The notes under the pieces were generated by a model that did no database searches, was not told the origin of the DNA, and saw nothing but the letters and a program-made list of their open reading frames with translations. A DNA stretch of 64,000 bases, taken from contig MWTA01000063.1 in NCBI GenBank assembly GCA_002050125.1, forward strand, positions 1-64,000, in the 5' to 3' direction. The DNA is from Anaerolineae bacterium UTCFX2. GTDB lineage: Bacteria; Chloroflexota; Anaerolineae; Anaerolineales; UBA4823. Of this stretch, positions 17,382 through 25,326 are shown piece after piece (position 1 is the stretch's first letter; every line of letters begins with the position of its first letter). A program made the translations under genes and the position numbers.

Positions 17382-18461
17382 CTAAGGCGCTTGTTTCGGG
17401 CTGGCTGCGGGCTCGCCCGCTTCGCGCAGCAGCTCAGCTGGCGATACCGTAGTCCGCGTTTCAGCAGAACGATACCCCGCCCAAACCAGCGCCATAGTCT
17501 CGAGGTTGTCTCTGCCTCCCGTCTCGAACTGGCTGCCATCCCTCAGGCAGTCAACGAAATGCTGCAAGGTTGCTCTCCGCCCATCCGCTTCGGTATCGGA
17601 TGAAAAACGCCAGGTTTCATCACCCTGGTCAGTGTAGAGACTGAGGGTTCCATCCACCGCCAGACTGAGCGTTCCTTGTGGACCATCAACTTCCAGCCGG
17701 GAGATCAGGGCAGGGCTGCCATCTGCGGGCGTATCGATCCCTGGAATAGGGACGGAAACCCAACTGCTCTCAATGACCGCCGTCAGGTGGGCGTAATCTA
17801 ACAAGATCACTTGGACATCTTCGCCCTGCATCTGCGAACTGACATGGTGCAAGCGGGCGTTGATCGCAGAGGGCATTCCGAAAAGGAAGCGCAACGTATC
17901 GAGATAATGCACGCCCATTTCATAGAGGATCAGGCGCGGCATTTCTGCCAGGTAAGCCTGCGGATGTTCGAAATGAGGCAGAGTGGTCCGGGCGCGCTCC
18001 TCTATCTTGACAAAAAACGGCTCCTCAATCATTCGGGAATCCAAGATTTCTCGAACTTTGCGGTACCAGGGCTGCCAGCGGAAGTTCTCGTTGATCATCA
18101 AGCGCACACCAGCCCGTTCGCAGGTTTGCACCACCTCAACCGCTTCACCGAGCGACGTGCAAAACGGCTTTTGACAGATCACCGGCAGGCGGTTCGCAAC
18201 CGCAAGCCGGACAAGCTGAGCATGGGAGGCTGGGCGCACACAGATATCCAGAAAATCCAGCTTTTCGCGCGCTGCCATTTCCCGTGGATCCGTGTAACGC
18301 TGACGGATGTCGAACTGGCTCGCAATCCGCACCAGGCGTTCCGGCAAACGGTCGCATAAGGCAGCGATCTCGGCGCCATTCACCTTTTGCCAGGCGTCCA
18401 ACTGGTTCGCCGACCAGGCGCCGGCGCCTATCATCCCGCCGCGCAACAGATCACCCGGCAT
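17382..18461 (-). CDS. Gfo/Idh/MocA-family sugar dehydrogenase (candidate D-apiose dehydrogenase)
   Basis: The 359-residue oxidoreductase has a Rossmann domain with GMIGAGAWS (residues 9-17), the conserved Lys98 in CQKPF that replaces the classical EKP, and the catalytic-region His185 in EMGVHYLDTL. The family oxidises sugars, inositols and aldoses with NAD(P). In apiose degradation a member of this family (ApsD) oxidises D-apiose to apionolactone, the substrate of the ApnL-type lactonase found downstream in this operon. The gene overlaps the preceding GH2-like gene by 11 bases, and AAGGAAGG precedes its ATG. Another pentose or hexose substrate is possible. Confidence 0.85.
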   Translation of the reverse strand: MPGDLLRGGMIGAGAWSANQLDAWQKVNGAEIAALCDRLPERLVRIASQFDIRQRYTDPREMAAREKLDFLDICVRPASHAQLVRLAVANRLPVICQKPFCTSLGEAVEVVQTCERAGVRLMINENFRWQPWYRKVREILDSRMIEEPFFVKIEERARTTLPHFEHPQAYLAEMPRLILYEMGVHYLDTLRFLFGMPSAINARLHHVSSQMQGEDVQVILLDYAHLTAVIESSWVSVPIPGIDTPADGSPALISRLEVDGPQGTLSLAVDGTLSLYTDQGDETWRFSSDTEADGRRATLQHFVDCLRDGSQFETGGRDNLETMALVWAGYRSAETRTTVSPAELLREAGEPAASPKQAP

Positions 18462-20919
18462 TGGGACCTTCCTTTTGAGATTCTAAGTAGAACATCTCCA
18501 AGTTCCGGCACAATTCGGTTCCATTCTCATCAAAAATGCTCAATTCCAACGCGAGCAATCCTTCGGGCAGGTCGTTCGTGCTCCATTCCGCCAGGCAGGT
18601 GTACTGATCGCCGCCGGGAATCTCCAACCCGTTGAGGTTCGCCCGACCGACTACGTCCCCCGCCCCATCGCGAAACTCAATGCGCAGCGTCGCTTCAGAG
18701 ACTGCCCGATCATGGTTGCTGACCATAATGCGCAAAGGATCGCCTTTCTGAACCACCGTGTTGCCACTCAGACCAGTCACAAAAACGGGGCGCAGCGTCT
18801 GCTGCAAAACAAAAAAAGCCAGCTTGGGAACCGCTCCGGCGTCCACCAGACCCTGCAAGAAGGTCTGCACATCCACCATCATCATCAAAAAGAACCCGCC
18901 GAAAATGCCCGGCAGTTCCCGCAAACAAGCGATAATGGTCGAATCCACCAACGCCTGAGCAGCTTGGGTCTCGCGCCAATCCGTGGGGGTGATTTCCCGC
19001 CCATACCAGACAAGGTCGTCCTCTTTACGGTTGCGATTCCAGTAAGGGTTGGCGCCCCAGCGATACCGTCCATGCAGGTGTATCTGCCGCTCGGGCGCGG
19101 GGAGCGCATCAAACCCAAATTCGGCATAGGTGGATAACCGAGCGCCGTCGAACGCCTGCGCGGCTTCCTCCACCGCTTCGCGCACCGTGCGCAGGGGCAG
19201 AATCATCGGGGAAGTGTGGAAATCCCAATAGAGAAGAGGAAAGGAATAGAGTGGAAAATCGCGCAAAATGCGCGCCCGGGTTTGCTTGCGCTCCGCCTCA
19301 TTAACCGCTGAGCGCATCATATCCCAAATTTCCGCTGCTAGGTGACCTGCTGGCTGGATCGGGCGGGTGTTATCCTCTTTTTCCACCAGCCGGTACACCT
19401 GCTCGTACCAGCGGTAGCGCCGGTAATTATGGATTTCCATCAAGGGTTCGTCGCCCATTTCCCAGACGATGATGCTGGGATGGTTGCGCAGGTCGCGCAC
19501 GAGCGCCGGTACGTCGCGGTTGGCGTGCAATTCCAGCTCGGTATGGATGATCCAGACCGCAAAGTACCCTGCCCAGACCAGCATATAACCCAGTTGATCG
19601 CAAATCTCGGCGATGCGCGCATAATGCACGCGCTCGTCCGATGGAAAGCGCGAACAGTTCGCGCCGAGGGTTTGATGCAGCAGCACTTCGCGCACGATCC
19701 AGGCATCCGAGGGACAAGCCGGGCTTTCCCCTGGATAATACGTCAACTCATGCGTGCCGCGCAGATAGGTGAGCCGCCCGTTGACGTAGAAGTGCCCACC
19801 CTTCATCTCCACCGTCCGCACCCCAAAGGTCTCGTACACGTCATCCACCGGCTGACCCGCTTCGTCCACCAATACCACATGCCCAAGGTATAACGCCGCC
19901 TTCCCAGGTTCCCAAACCGCAGGCTGCTCCAACCGAAACACCAGTTCCACCTCCCCCTCGTTCATCGGCAGAACCTCCACCTCCTGCTCGATCACCCGCT
20001 CCACTGCGCCTTCCTCGGGCAGCCACCGGCTCACTTCCACCTGTAGTTTGCCTCTGTATCGCTCCCACCCTTCATTGCGCACCGTCACCCGGCAGGCTAC
20101 CTCCGCTTCTCCCTCCCCCAGAGAGCGCGTCTGAAAGAATGCACTCCGCAGGTGCGCCCGGTTCAACACCCGCAGCCACCCCGCCCCTGCCAGTCCCGCC
20201 CAGGCGTGGTCTTCCCAATCCTCGCCAAGCTTGCCGCTTGAGAAAGGCGGGTTATAGTATGCTGAAGCAAACCCTTGAGCAAACATCCAGGGTTTGTTTG
20301 TCGCGGTGGTTTTCGCCTGCAGGGTGATTTGCGCTCGACCCGTGGGCGCCGCGCGCAGCTCTTCGGTGACCTCCATCTCGAACGGGAACAACCCCAGATG
20401 ATCGAGCATCACCGGATTTTCGTTCACCCATACCGTGCTCTCCAGGTTCACTGAGTCAAACGCCAGGTACGCTACCCGCTCCGCCAAATCATCCCCCACC
20501 GGCGCCTCACACCGGTACCAAGCCGCGTACTCCCCCTTCCAAATCGTCCCACCTTCACCAGAACCGAAAATATCATGAATGGACTGCCCAAATTTTACCG
20601 GTTCAGGGATATGCCTGGTCATATGCGGCGTTTCCACTTGTTCCCAGGCGCTGTCATCACACCCAAAACCGAAGTATCCCAACCGCACTCCTTCGTCATT
20701 TTCATCCAACCGGTAGCGCCAGCGGGTTAACGGGATTTCATTCCGGTAACGCGGCGCGGGTTTCGGTTTGAGATGCGCAATAACCCGCGTCACCTCCGCT
20801 TCATCGATCACTTCATCTTTTACATCGTAAAAACGACTGGCAGCCGCATAGTAACGCTGCAAATATTCCCACTTGCGCGCTGGATCAAGTTCGACTAATT
20901 CGGTGTAAGCGTTGCTCAT
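18451..20919 (-). CDS. GH2-like glycoside hydrolase, second tandem copy
   Basis: This 822-residue cytoplasmic enzyme has no signal peptide. Its layout follows glycoside hydrolase family 2: an N-terminal jelly-roll sugar-binding domain (about residues 60-240), an immunoglobulin-like domain (about 240-370), and a TIM barrel from about 375. The barrel carries the probable acid/base E491 (RNHPSIIVWEMGDEP, where GDE replaces the usual GNE) and the probable nucleophile E600 (YAEFGFD). A C-terminal beta domain follows. It starts within an ATGA overlap with the neighbouring paralogue. About the first 385 residues are nearly identical to that paralogue, even at DNA level, while the barrel is much more diverged, so the two probably act on different linkages. 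The sugar released is unknown. Confidence 0.85.
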   Translation of the reverse strand: MSNAYTELVELDPARKWEYLQRYYAAASRFYDVKDEVIDEAEVTRVIAHLKPKPAPRYRNEIPLTRWRYRLDENDEGVRLGYFGFGCDDSAWEQVETPHMTRHIPEPVKFGQSIHDIFGSGEGGTIWKGEYAAWYRCEAPVGDDLAERVAYLAFDSVNLESTVWVNENPVMLDHLGLFPFEMEVTEELRAAPTGRAQITLQAKTTATNKPWMFAQGFASAYYNPPFSSGKLGEDWEDHAWAGLAGAGWLRVLNRAHLRSAFFQTRSLGEGEAEVACRVTVRNEGWERYRGKLQVEVSRWLPEEGAVERVIEQEVEVLPMNEGEVELVFRLEQPAVWEPGKAALYLGHVVLVDEAGQPVDDVYETFGVRTVEMKGGHFYVNGRLTYLRGTHELTYYPGESPACPSDAWIVREVLLHQTLGANCSRFPSDERVHYARIAEICDQLGYMLVWAGYFAVWIIHTELELHANRDVPALVRDLRNHPSIIVWEMGDEPLMEIHNYRRYRWYEQVYRLVEKEDNTRPIQPAGHLAAEIWDMMRSAVNEAERKQTRARILRDFPLYSFPLLYWDFHTSPMILPLRTVREAVEEAAQAFDGARLSTYAEFGFDALPAPERQIHLHGRYRWGANPYWNRNRKEDDLVWYGREITPTDWRETQAAQALVDSTIIACLRELPGIFGGFFLMMMVDVQTFLQGLVDAGAVPKLAFFVLQQTLRPVFVTGLSGNTVVQKGDPLRIMVSNHDRAVSEATLRIEFRDGAGDVVGRANLNGLEIPGGDQYTCLAEWSTNDLPEGLLALELSIFDENGTELCRNLEMFYLESQKEGPNAG

Positions 20920-23396
20920 ACGGTTTTCTCCTGGATATAAAAAATCTCAAGCGTGCGGGCAACTTCGCGCCGATCGGCGCCGGTCAAGACCAGTTCGAGG
21001 GTGTAGCAGCCTGCCGCCTGCCCGGTTGTCTCCAGCCGGGCGATGTCTGTCAGCGCCGCCGGCCCAGCGGCAAACGCGATCTTCACATTTTCTTCCAGAA
21101 CAGAGAAATCATGACTATCTCGCAGCACGGCATTCAGGTTCAGATGATCTACGCGCGGACCCAAATTGGAAACAGAGACGGTAATTGGTTCACCGCGAGA
21201 CAAAACCGTGTTGCCGTGCAAACCGGAAACCGCCAGCGGGCGGAACAGGCTTTGCATCACGAAAAAGCCCAGCTTCGGATTAGAGCAAACGTCCACCACG
21301 CCCTGATAATAAGTCCAGACATCGAACATCTCCATGAAATAGAAGGCGGCAAAATCACGCGGCCGCTCGCGGATGCCCGTAATCATGGTTGCGAGCTCGA
21401 TCGCCTGGCAAGCCTGGGTTTCCCGCCAATCTTCGGCGCGGATCTGGCGTCCGTAGAGGATTTCATCGTCCCGCTCACGATCCACATACCAATACTGGTT
21501 TGCTCCCCAACGAAATCCGCCGTAAACGGAAAACACCTTCTCCGGCTCGGGCAAACCATCGATGCCAAATTCCGTGAGCACTGTTGGGCGTTCGCCTCCA
21601 AGCGCATCAGCAATCCGCGCAATGACTCTGCGCACCGGCTGGATAGGCGTTATCATGAAGGTGTAATGATGGTCCCAAAATACTTTTTTCATTGAGTAGA
21701 CGGGAAAGTCGCGCAATACCTCTCGGCGCCGTTCTTCCAGGGTTTGCCCTGGGCGGTGCCCGCCGGCAATCAAATTGACTTGCTCAAGGCTGAAATGTCC
21801 GGCTGGCAGGATCGGACGGGTATCATCCTCACTTTCCACCAACCGATACACCTGCTCGTACCAGCGGTAGCGCCGGTAGTCGTAGATGCCGAGCAGCGGT
21901 TCATCGCCCATTTCCCAGATGATGATGCTTGCATGGTTACGCAAGTCGCGCACGAGTGCCGGAACATCACGTTCAGCATACATTTCGAATTCGGGGTGGG
22001 GTACGAACACCTCGAAATATCCGCACCAGACGAGCATATAGCCCAGTTGATCGCAGATCTCGGCGATGCGCCTGTAGTGGATGCGCATGTCGCTTGGGTA
22101 ACGCGAGCAGTTCGCTCCCATCGCAAAATGAAAAAGAAGATCTCTGACGATCCATTCATCAGTCGGCGCAATCGCTGAAGTGTCCGGATAATGGCAAACA
22201 TCGTGCGTGCCGCGCAGATAGGTGAGCCGCCCATTGACGTAAAAGTGCGCCCCCTTCATCTCCACCGTCCGCACCCCAAAGGTCTCGTACACGTCATCCA
22301 CCGGCTGACCCGCTTCGTCCACCAGTATCACATGCCCAAGGTATAACGCCGCCTTCCCAGGCTCCCAGACCGCGGGCTGCTCCAACCGAAACACCAGTTC
22401 CACCTCCCCCTCATTCATCGGCAGAACCTCCACCTCCTGCTCGATCACCCGCTCCACTGCGCCTTCCTCGGGCAGCCACCGGCTCACTTCCACCTGTAGT
22501 TTGCCCTTGAACCTCTCCCACCCTTCATTGCGCACCGTCACCCGGCAGGCGATCTCCGCTTCCCCCTCCCCCAGAGCGCGCGTCTGAAAAAACGCACTCC
22601 GCAGGTGCGCCCGGTTCAACACCCGCAGCCATCCCGCCCCTGCCAGCCCCGCCCAGGCTTCATCGATAGCATCTTCCTTTAGCTTGCCCGCAGTGAACGG
22701 CGGGTTCAGATAAGCGGTTGTAAAGCCGTTGTAGAACATCCAGGGTTTGTTCGTCGCGGTGGCTTTTGCCCGCAGGGTGATTTGCGCCCGACCCGTGGGC
22801 GCCGCGCGCAGCTCTTCGGTGACCTCCATCTCGAACGGGAACAGCCCCAGGTGATCGAGCATCACCGGATTTTCGTTCACCCATACCGTGCTCTCCAGGT
22901 TCACCGAGTCAAACGCCAGGTACGCCACTCGCTCAGCTAAGTCATCACCCACCGGCAACTCACACCGGTACCAGGCTGCATATTCCCCCTTCCAAATCGT
23001 CCCGCTATCTTCGGAGGCGGTGTTCGTAGCGAAAGCAAAGGGGTCGTGCATCGAACGCCCAAACCGTTCCGGGCGAGGCGGGATATGATTCACGGTATGC
23101 GGCGTTTCCACTTGCTCCCAGGCGCTGTCATCACACCCAAAACCGAAGTATCCCAACCGTACCCCCTCTTCCTGGTCATCCAGCCGGTAGCGCCAGCGCG
23201 TCAACGGGATTTCCTTCCGGTAACGCGGCGCGGGTTTCGGTTTGAGATTCGCAACTACCCGCGCTACCTCCGCTTCATCGATCACTTCATCTTTCACATC
23301 GTAAAAACGGCTGGCAGCCGCATAGTAACGCTGCAAGTATTCCCACTTGCGCGCTGGATCGAGTTCGATCCATTCGACCGGTTGGTTCAGACTCAT
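20916..23396 (-). CDS. GH2-like glycoside hydrolase, first tandem copy
   Basis: This 826-residue protein has the same domain order as the adjacent copy: a beta-sandwich sugar-binding domain, an Ig-like domain, then a GH2-like TIM barrel. The probable acid/base is E499 (WEMGDEP) and the nucleophile E609 (LTEFGID). The ATG chosen has AAAGGAA upstream. The open frame extends 33 codons further into the permease gene without a ribosome site. There is no signal peptide, so oligosaccharides or glycosides must be imported by the adjacent ABC permeases and cleaved inside the cell. Compared with its paralogue it has a short insertion (about residues 105-125) and a different barrel sequence. Confidence 0.85.
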   Translation of the reverse strand: MSLNQPVEWIELDPARKWEYLQRYYAAASRFYDVKDEVIDEAEVARVVANLKPKPAPRYRKEIPLTRWRYRLDDQEEGVRLGYFGFGCDDSAWEQVETPHTVNHIPPRPERFGRSMHDPFAFATNTASEDSGTIWKGEYAAWYRCELPVGDDLAERVAYLAFDSVNLESTVWVNENPVMLDHLGLFPFEMEVTEELRAAPTGRAQITLRAKATATNKPWMFYNGFTTAYLNPPFTAGKLKEDAIDEAWAGLAGAGWLRVLNRAHLRSAFFQTRALGEGEAEIACRVTVRNEGWERFKGKLQVEVSRWLPEEGAVERVIEQEVEVLPMNEGEVELVFRLEQPAVWEPGKAALYLGHVILVDEAGQPVDDVYETFGVRTVEMKGAHFYVNGRLTYLRGTHDVCHYPDTSAIAPTDEWIVRDLLFHFAMGANCSRYPSDMRIHYRRIAEICDQLGYMLVWCGYFEVFVPHPEFEMYAERDVPALVRDLRNHASIIIWEMGDEPLLGIYDYRRYRWYEQVYRLVESEDDTRPILPAGHFSLEQVNLIAGGHRPGQTLEERRREVLRDFPVYSMKKVFWDHHYTFMITPIQPVRRVIARIADALGGERPTVLTEFGIDGLPEPEKVFSVYGGFRWGANQYWYVDRERDDEILYGRQIRAEDWRETQACQAIELATMITGIRERPRDFAAFYFMEMFDVWTYYQGVVDVCSNPKLGFFVMQSLFRPLAVSGLHGNTVLSRGEPITVSVSNLGPRVDHLNLNAVLRDSHDFSVLEENVKIAFAAGPAALTDIARLETTGQAAGCYTLELVLTGADRREVARTLEIFYIQEKTV

Positions 23397-23425
23397 GATG
23401 TTCCTTTCGATGATTTGAGTTTTTT

Positions 23426-24289
23426 CTATCCCTTGACCGCGCCCGTGTACATGCCTCGAACGATCTGCTCCTGGAACAGGATGAACAGGATACACACCGG
23501 TACCACCACGATGACGATCCCCGCCGCAACCAATCCATAATCCAGCGAACGGTCAGTTTTAATCACGGTCAGCGCGATTTGGAGCGTTCGATTGCGCTGG
23601 TTTAACATCACTAACGCAAACAGAAACTCGTTCCAAAAATCGATGAAGTTCAGAATGAGCACGGTGATCACCCCCGGCCGCGCAATCGGAAAGAAGATGT
23701 GCCTGATCATCTGCAGCCGGCTGGCGCCGTCCATTTGAGCGCTTTCTTCCAGTTCTTTGGGTACGGTGCGCAAATAACTTGCCAGCAATATCACGGATAC
23801 CGATATTTTGGTAGCGGGATAGAAAATCACCAACGCCATAGGGCTATACAACAACCCAATCCGCACAACTAAAAGGTAAACCGGTACGAGCATGGCAAGC
23901 GCCGGGATGAGAAATCCCAGGCTGAATACATACTCAAACAACGACGAAAGGCGGGTAGGGATGCGCGCAATTGCATACGCCGCGGGAAAAGCCAGCAAGA
24001 GCGTCAAGATTTCCGCCCCGACCGTCACACCGGTCGAGATAAGGAATGCCCGGTCCAACACGGCTACTTTTTGAGCACGGACAAAATTATCGAAGGTAAA
24101 TGTTTCGGGTAAAGCCAAAGGCTGGGTGAAGATCGTTCGGTTCGTTTTAAAAGCCGAAATCGCTACATAATAAATCGGGACCAAGATAATAATTGCATAT
24201 AAAATCGAGATTAAATAACCGCCAAGAATAAAAAGCGTAGAGCCGTCTCTTAGTCGGGCTGCCAGACGCAAACGAGGCACATGAACCAT
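23426..24289 (-). CDS. Carbohydrate ABC transporter permease (MalG type)
   Basis: The 287-residue membrane protein has about six hydrophobic helices and the EAA loop EESAQMDGASRLQMIRHIFF (about residues 190-210), which docks on the ATPase. It belongs to the CUT1 carbohydrate uptake family. The gene follows the MalF-type permease by 14 bases and precedes the GH2-like gene by about 29. GGAGAAAA precedes the ATG. No ATPase gene lies in the cluster, so a shared MsmX-type ATPase encoded elsewhere is expected. Confidence 0.93.
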   Translation of the reverse strand: MVHVPRLRLAARLRDGSTLFILGGYLISILYAIIILVPIYYVAISAFKTNRTIFTQPLALPETFTFDNFVRAQKVAVLDRAFLISTGVTVGAEILTLLLAFPAAYAIARIPTRLSSLFEYVFSLGFLIPALAMLVPVYLLVVRIGLLYSPMALVIFYPATKISVSVILLASYLRTVPKELEESAQMDGASRLQMIRHIFFPIARPGVITVLILNFIDFWNEFLFALVMLNQRNRTLQIALTVIKTDRSLDYGLVAAGIVIVVVPVCILFILFQEQIVRGMYTGAVKG

Positions 24290-24303
24290 GGGTCTTTTCT
24301 CCG

Positions 24304-25248
24304 TTAATCAGTTTGCCGAAAAATTTGGCGGATGATCACCAGCCCTACCATTCCAACAATAAAGAGGAACACTCCAATCGCCTGACTGTATCCCAACCGC
24401 TGCGTTACAAAAGCCTGGTTATATAGATAGTAACCGAGCGTTAGCGAATAATGACCTGGACCGCCTTTGGTTAAGATCAATACGTTCTGAGCCGCGCTGG
24501 TGAGAATCCAAAGGAAGTGAAGCATCGTCACCACGCCAAAAAATCCCTTCGAAAGAGGAAATGCGATTCGCCAGAGGATCGTCCACAGGCTGGCGCCATC
24601 CAGCCGCGCCGATTCATACAATTCATTGGGAAGGTTGGAAAGCACCGCGAAGAACAACACAGCATAAAACCCGATCCCTGTCCAAATATCGATAAAGATG
24701 ATGCTTCCGAATACGGTTTTTGGATCTGCCAACCAATTATGGGTCCATGCGCTCAAACCCAAAAGGCGCAAGACTGCATTAAGAATGCCCTCCGGCATAT
24801 AGATACCGTAGAACATCATCGCAAGCGCAGCCACAGAGACCATAGCTGGGATAAAAAAAATGAAGCGAAATGCGCGAAAACCCGGCAGCCGCAGGCTCAT
24901 AAAGAAGCCAAGGAAAAAGGCAGGAATCAACGCCAGCGGCATGCCGAATAAAAGGTGAATCCCCGTATTCCGCATGGCATAAAAAAAGAGGTCGTCCGTG
25001 AACATGCGCTGGTAGTTCGCCAAGCCGATGAACGTGCTTGCTTTTACTAAGCCATCCCAGCGCAACAGACTGATCCTGAACATGTTGATGAGCGGCCAGA
25101 GCATCCAGACCAGAAACCAGACCATCGCGGGCACACCGAATGCCAGGAACGCAACGCGGCGACGCCATTGATTCCGGCGGATGGTGCTGTGCTGCGCCGA
25201 GGAAGCAGAAAGCTCTCCTTCTGAATGTCCAGTCAACCGGATTTGCAT
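24304..25248 (-). CDS. Carbohydrate ABC transporter permease (MalF type)
   Basis: The 314-residue permease has a basic cytoplasmic N-terminus of about 35 residues, then six predicted helices and the EAA loop YESARLDGASLWTILWRIAFP (about residues 208-228). It pairs with the MalG-type permease downstream and the lipoprotein upstream to form the importer of the operon's substrate. AGGAGAAAAGA lies directly before the ATG. A stable hairpin separates it from the binding-protein gene and probably lowers permease expression relative to the binding protein. Confidence 0.93.
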   Translation of the reverse strand: MQIRLTGHSEGELSASSAQHSTIRRNQWRRRVAFLAFGVPAMVWFLVWMLWPLINMFRISLLRWDGLVKASTFIGLANYQRMFTDDLFFYAMRNTGIHLLFGMPLALIPAFFLGFFMSLRLPGFRAFRFIFFIPAMVSVAALAMMFYGIYMPEGILNAVLRLLGLSAWTHNWLADPKTVFGSIIFIDIWTGIGFYAVLFFAVLSNLPNELYESARLDGASLWTILWRIAFPLSKGFFGVVTMLHFLWILTSAAQNVLILTKGGPGHYSLTLGYYLYNQAFVTQRLGYSQAIGVFLFIVGMVGLVIIRQIFRQTD

Positions 25249-25262
25249 TCTTTTCTCCTCAT

Positions 25263-25297
25263 CTGGGGGCGCCCGGTCACTGACCAGCCGCCCCCAG
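25263..25297 (-). promoter_or_regulatory. Intercistronic hairpin between binding protein and permeases
   Basis: CTGGGGGCG (25263-25271) pairs perfectly with CGCCCCCAG (25289-25297) across a 17-base loop. In the transcript it falls after the binding-protein stop and just before the permease ribosome site. There is no strong U-run, so it is more likely an mRNA-stabilising or partial attenuation element, as known in mal-type operons, than a full terminator. Confidence 0.6.
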
Positions 25298-25326
25298 ACA
25301 ATTAATTTGCTACCTTGAAATACGCA

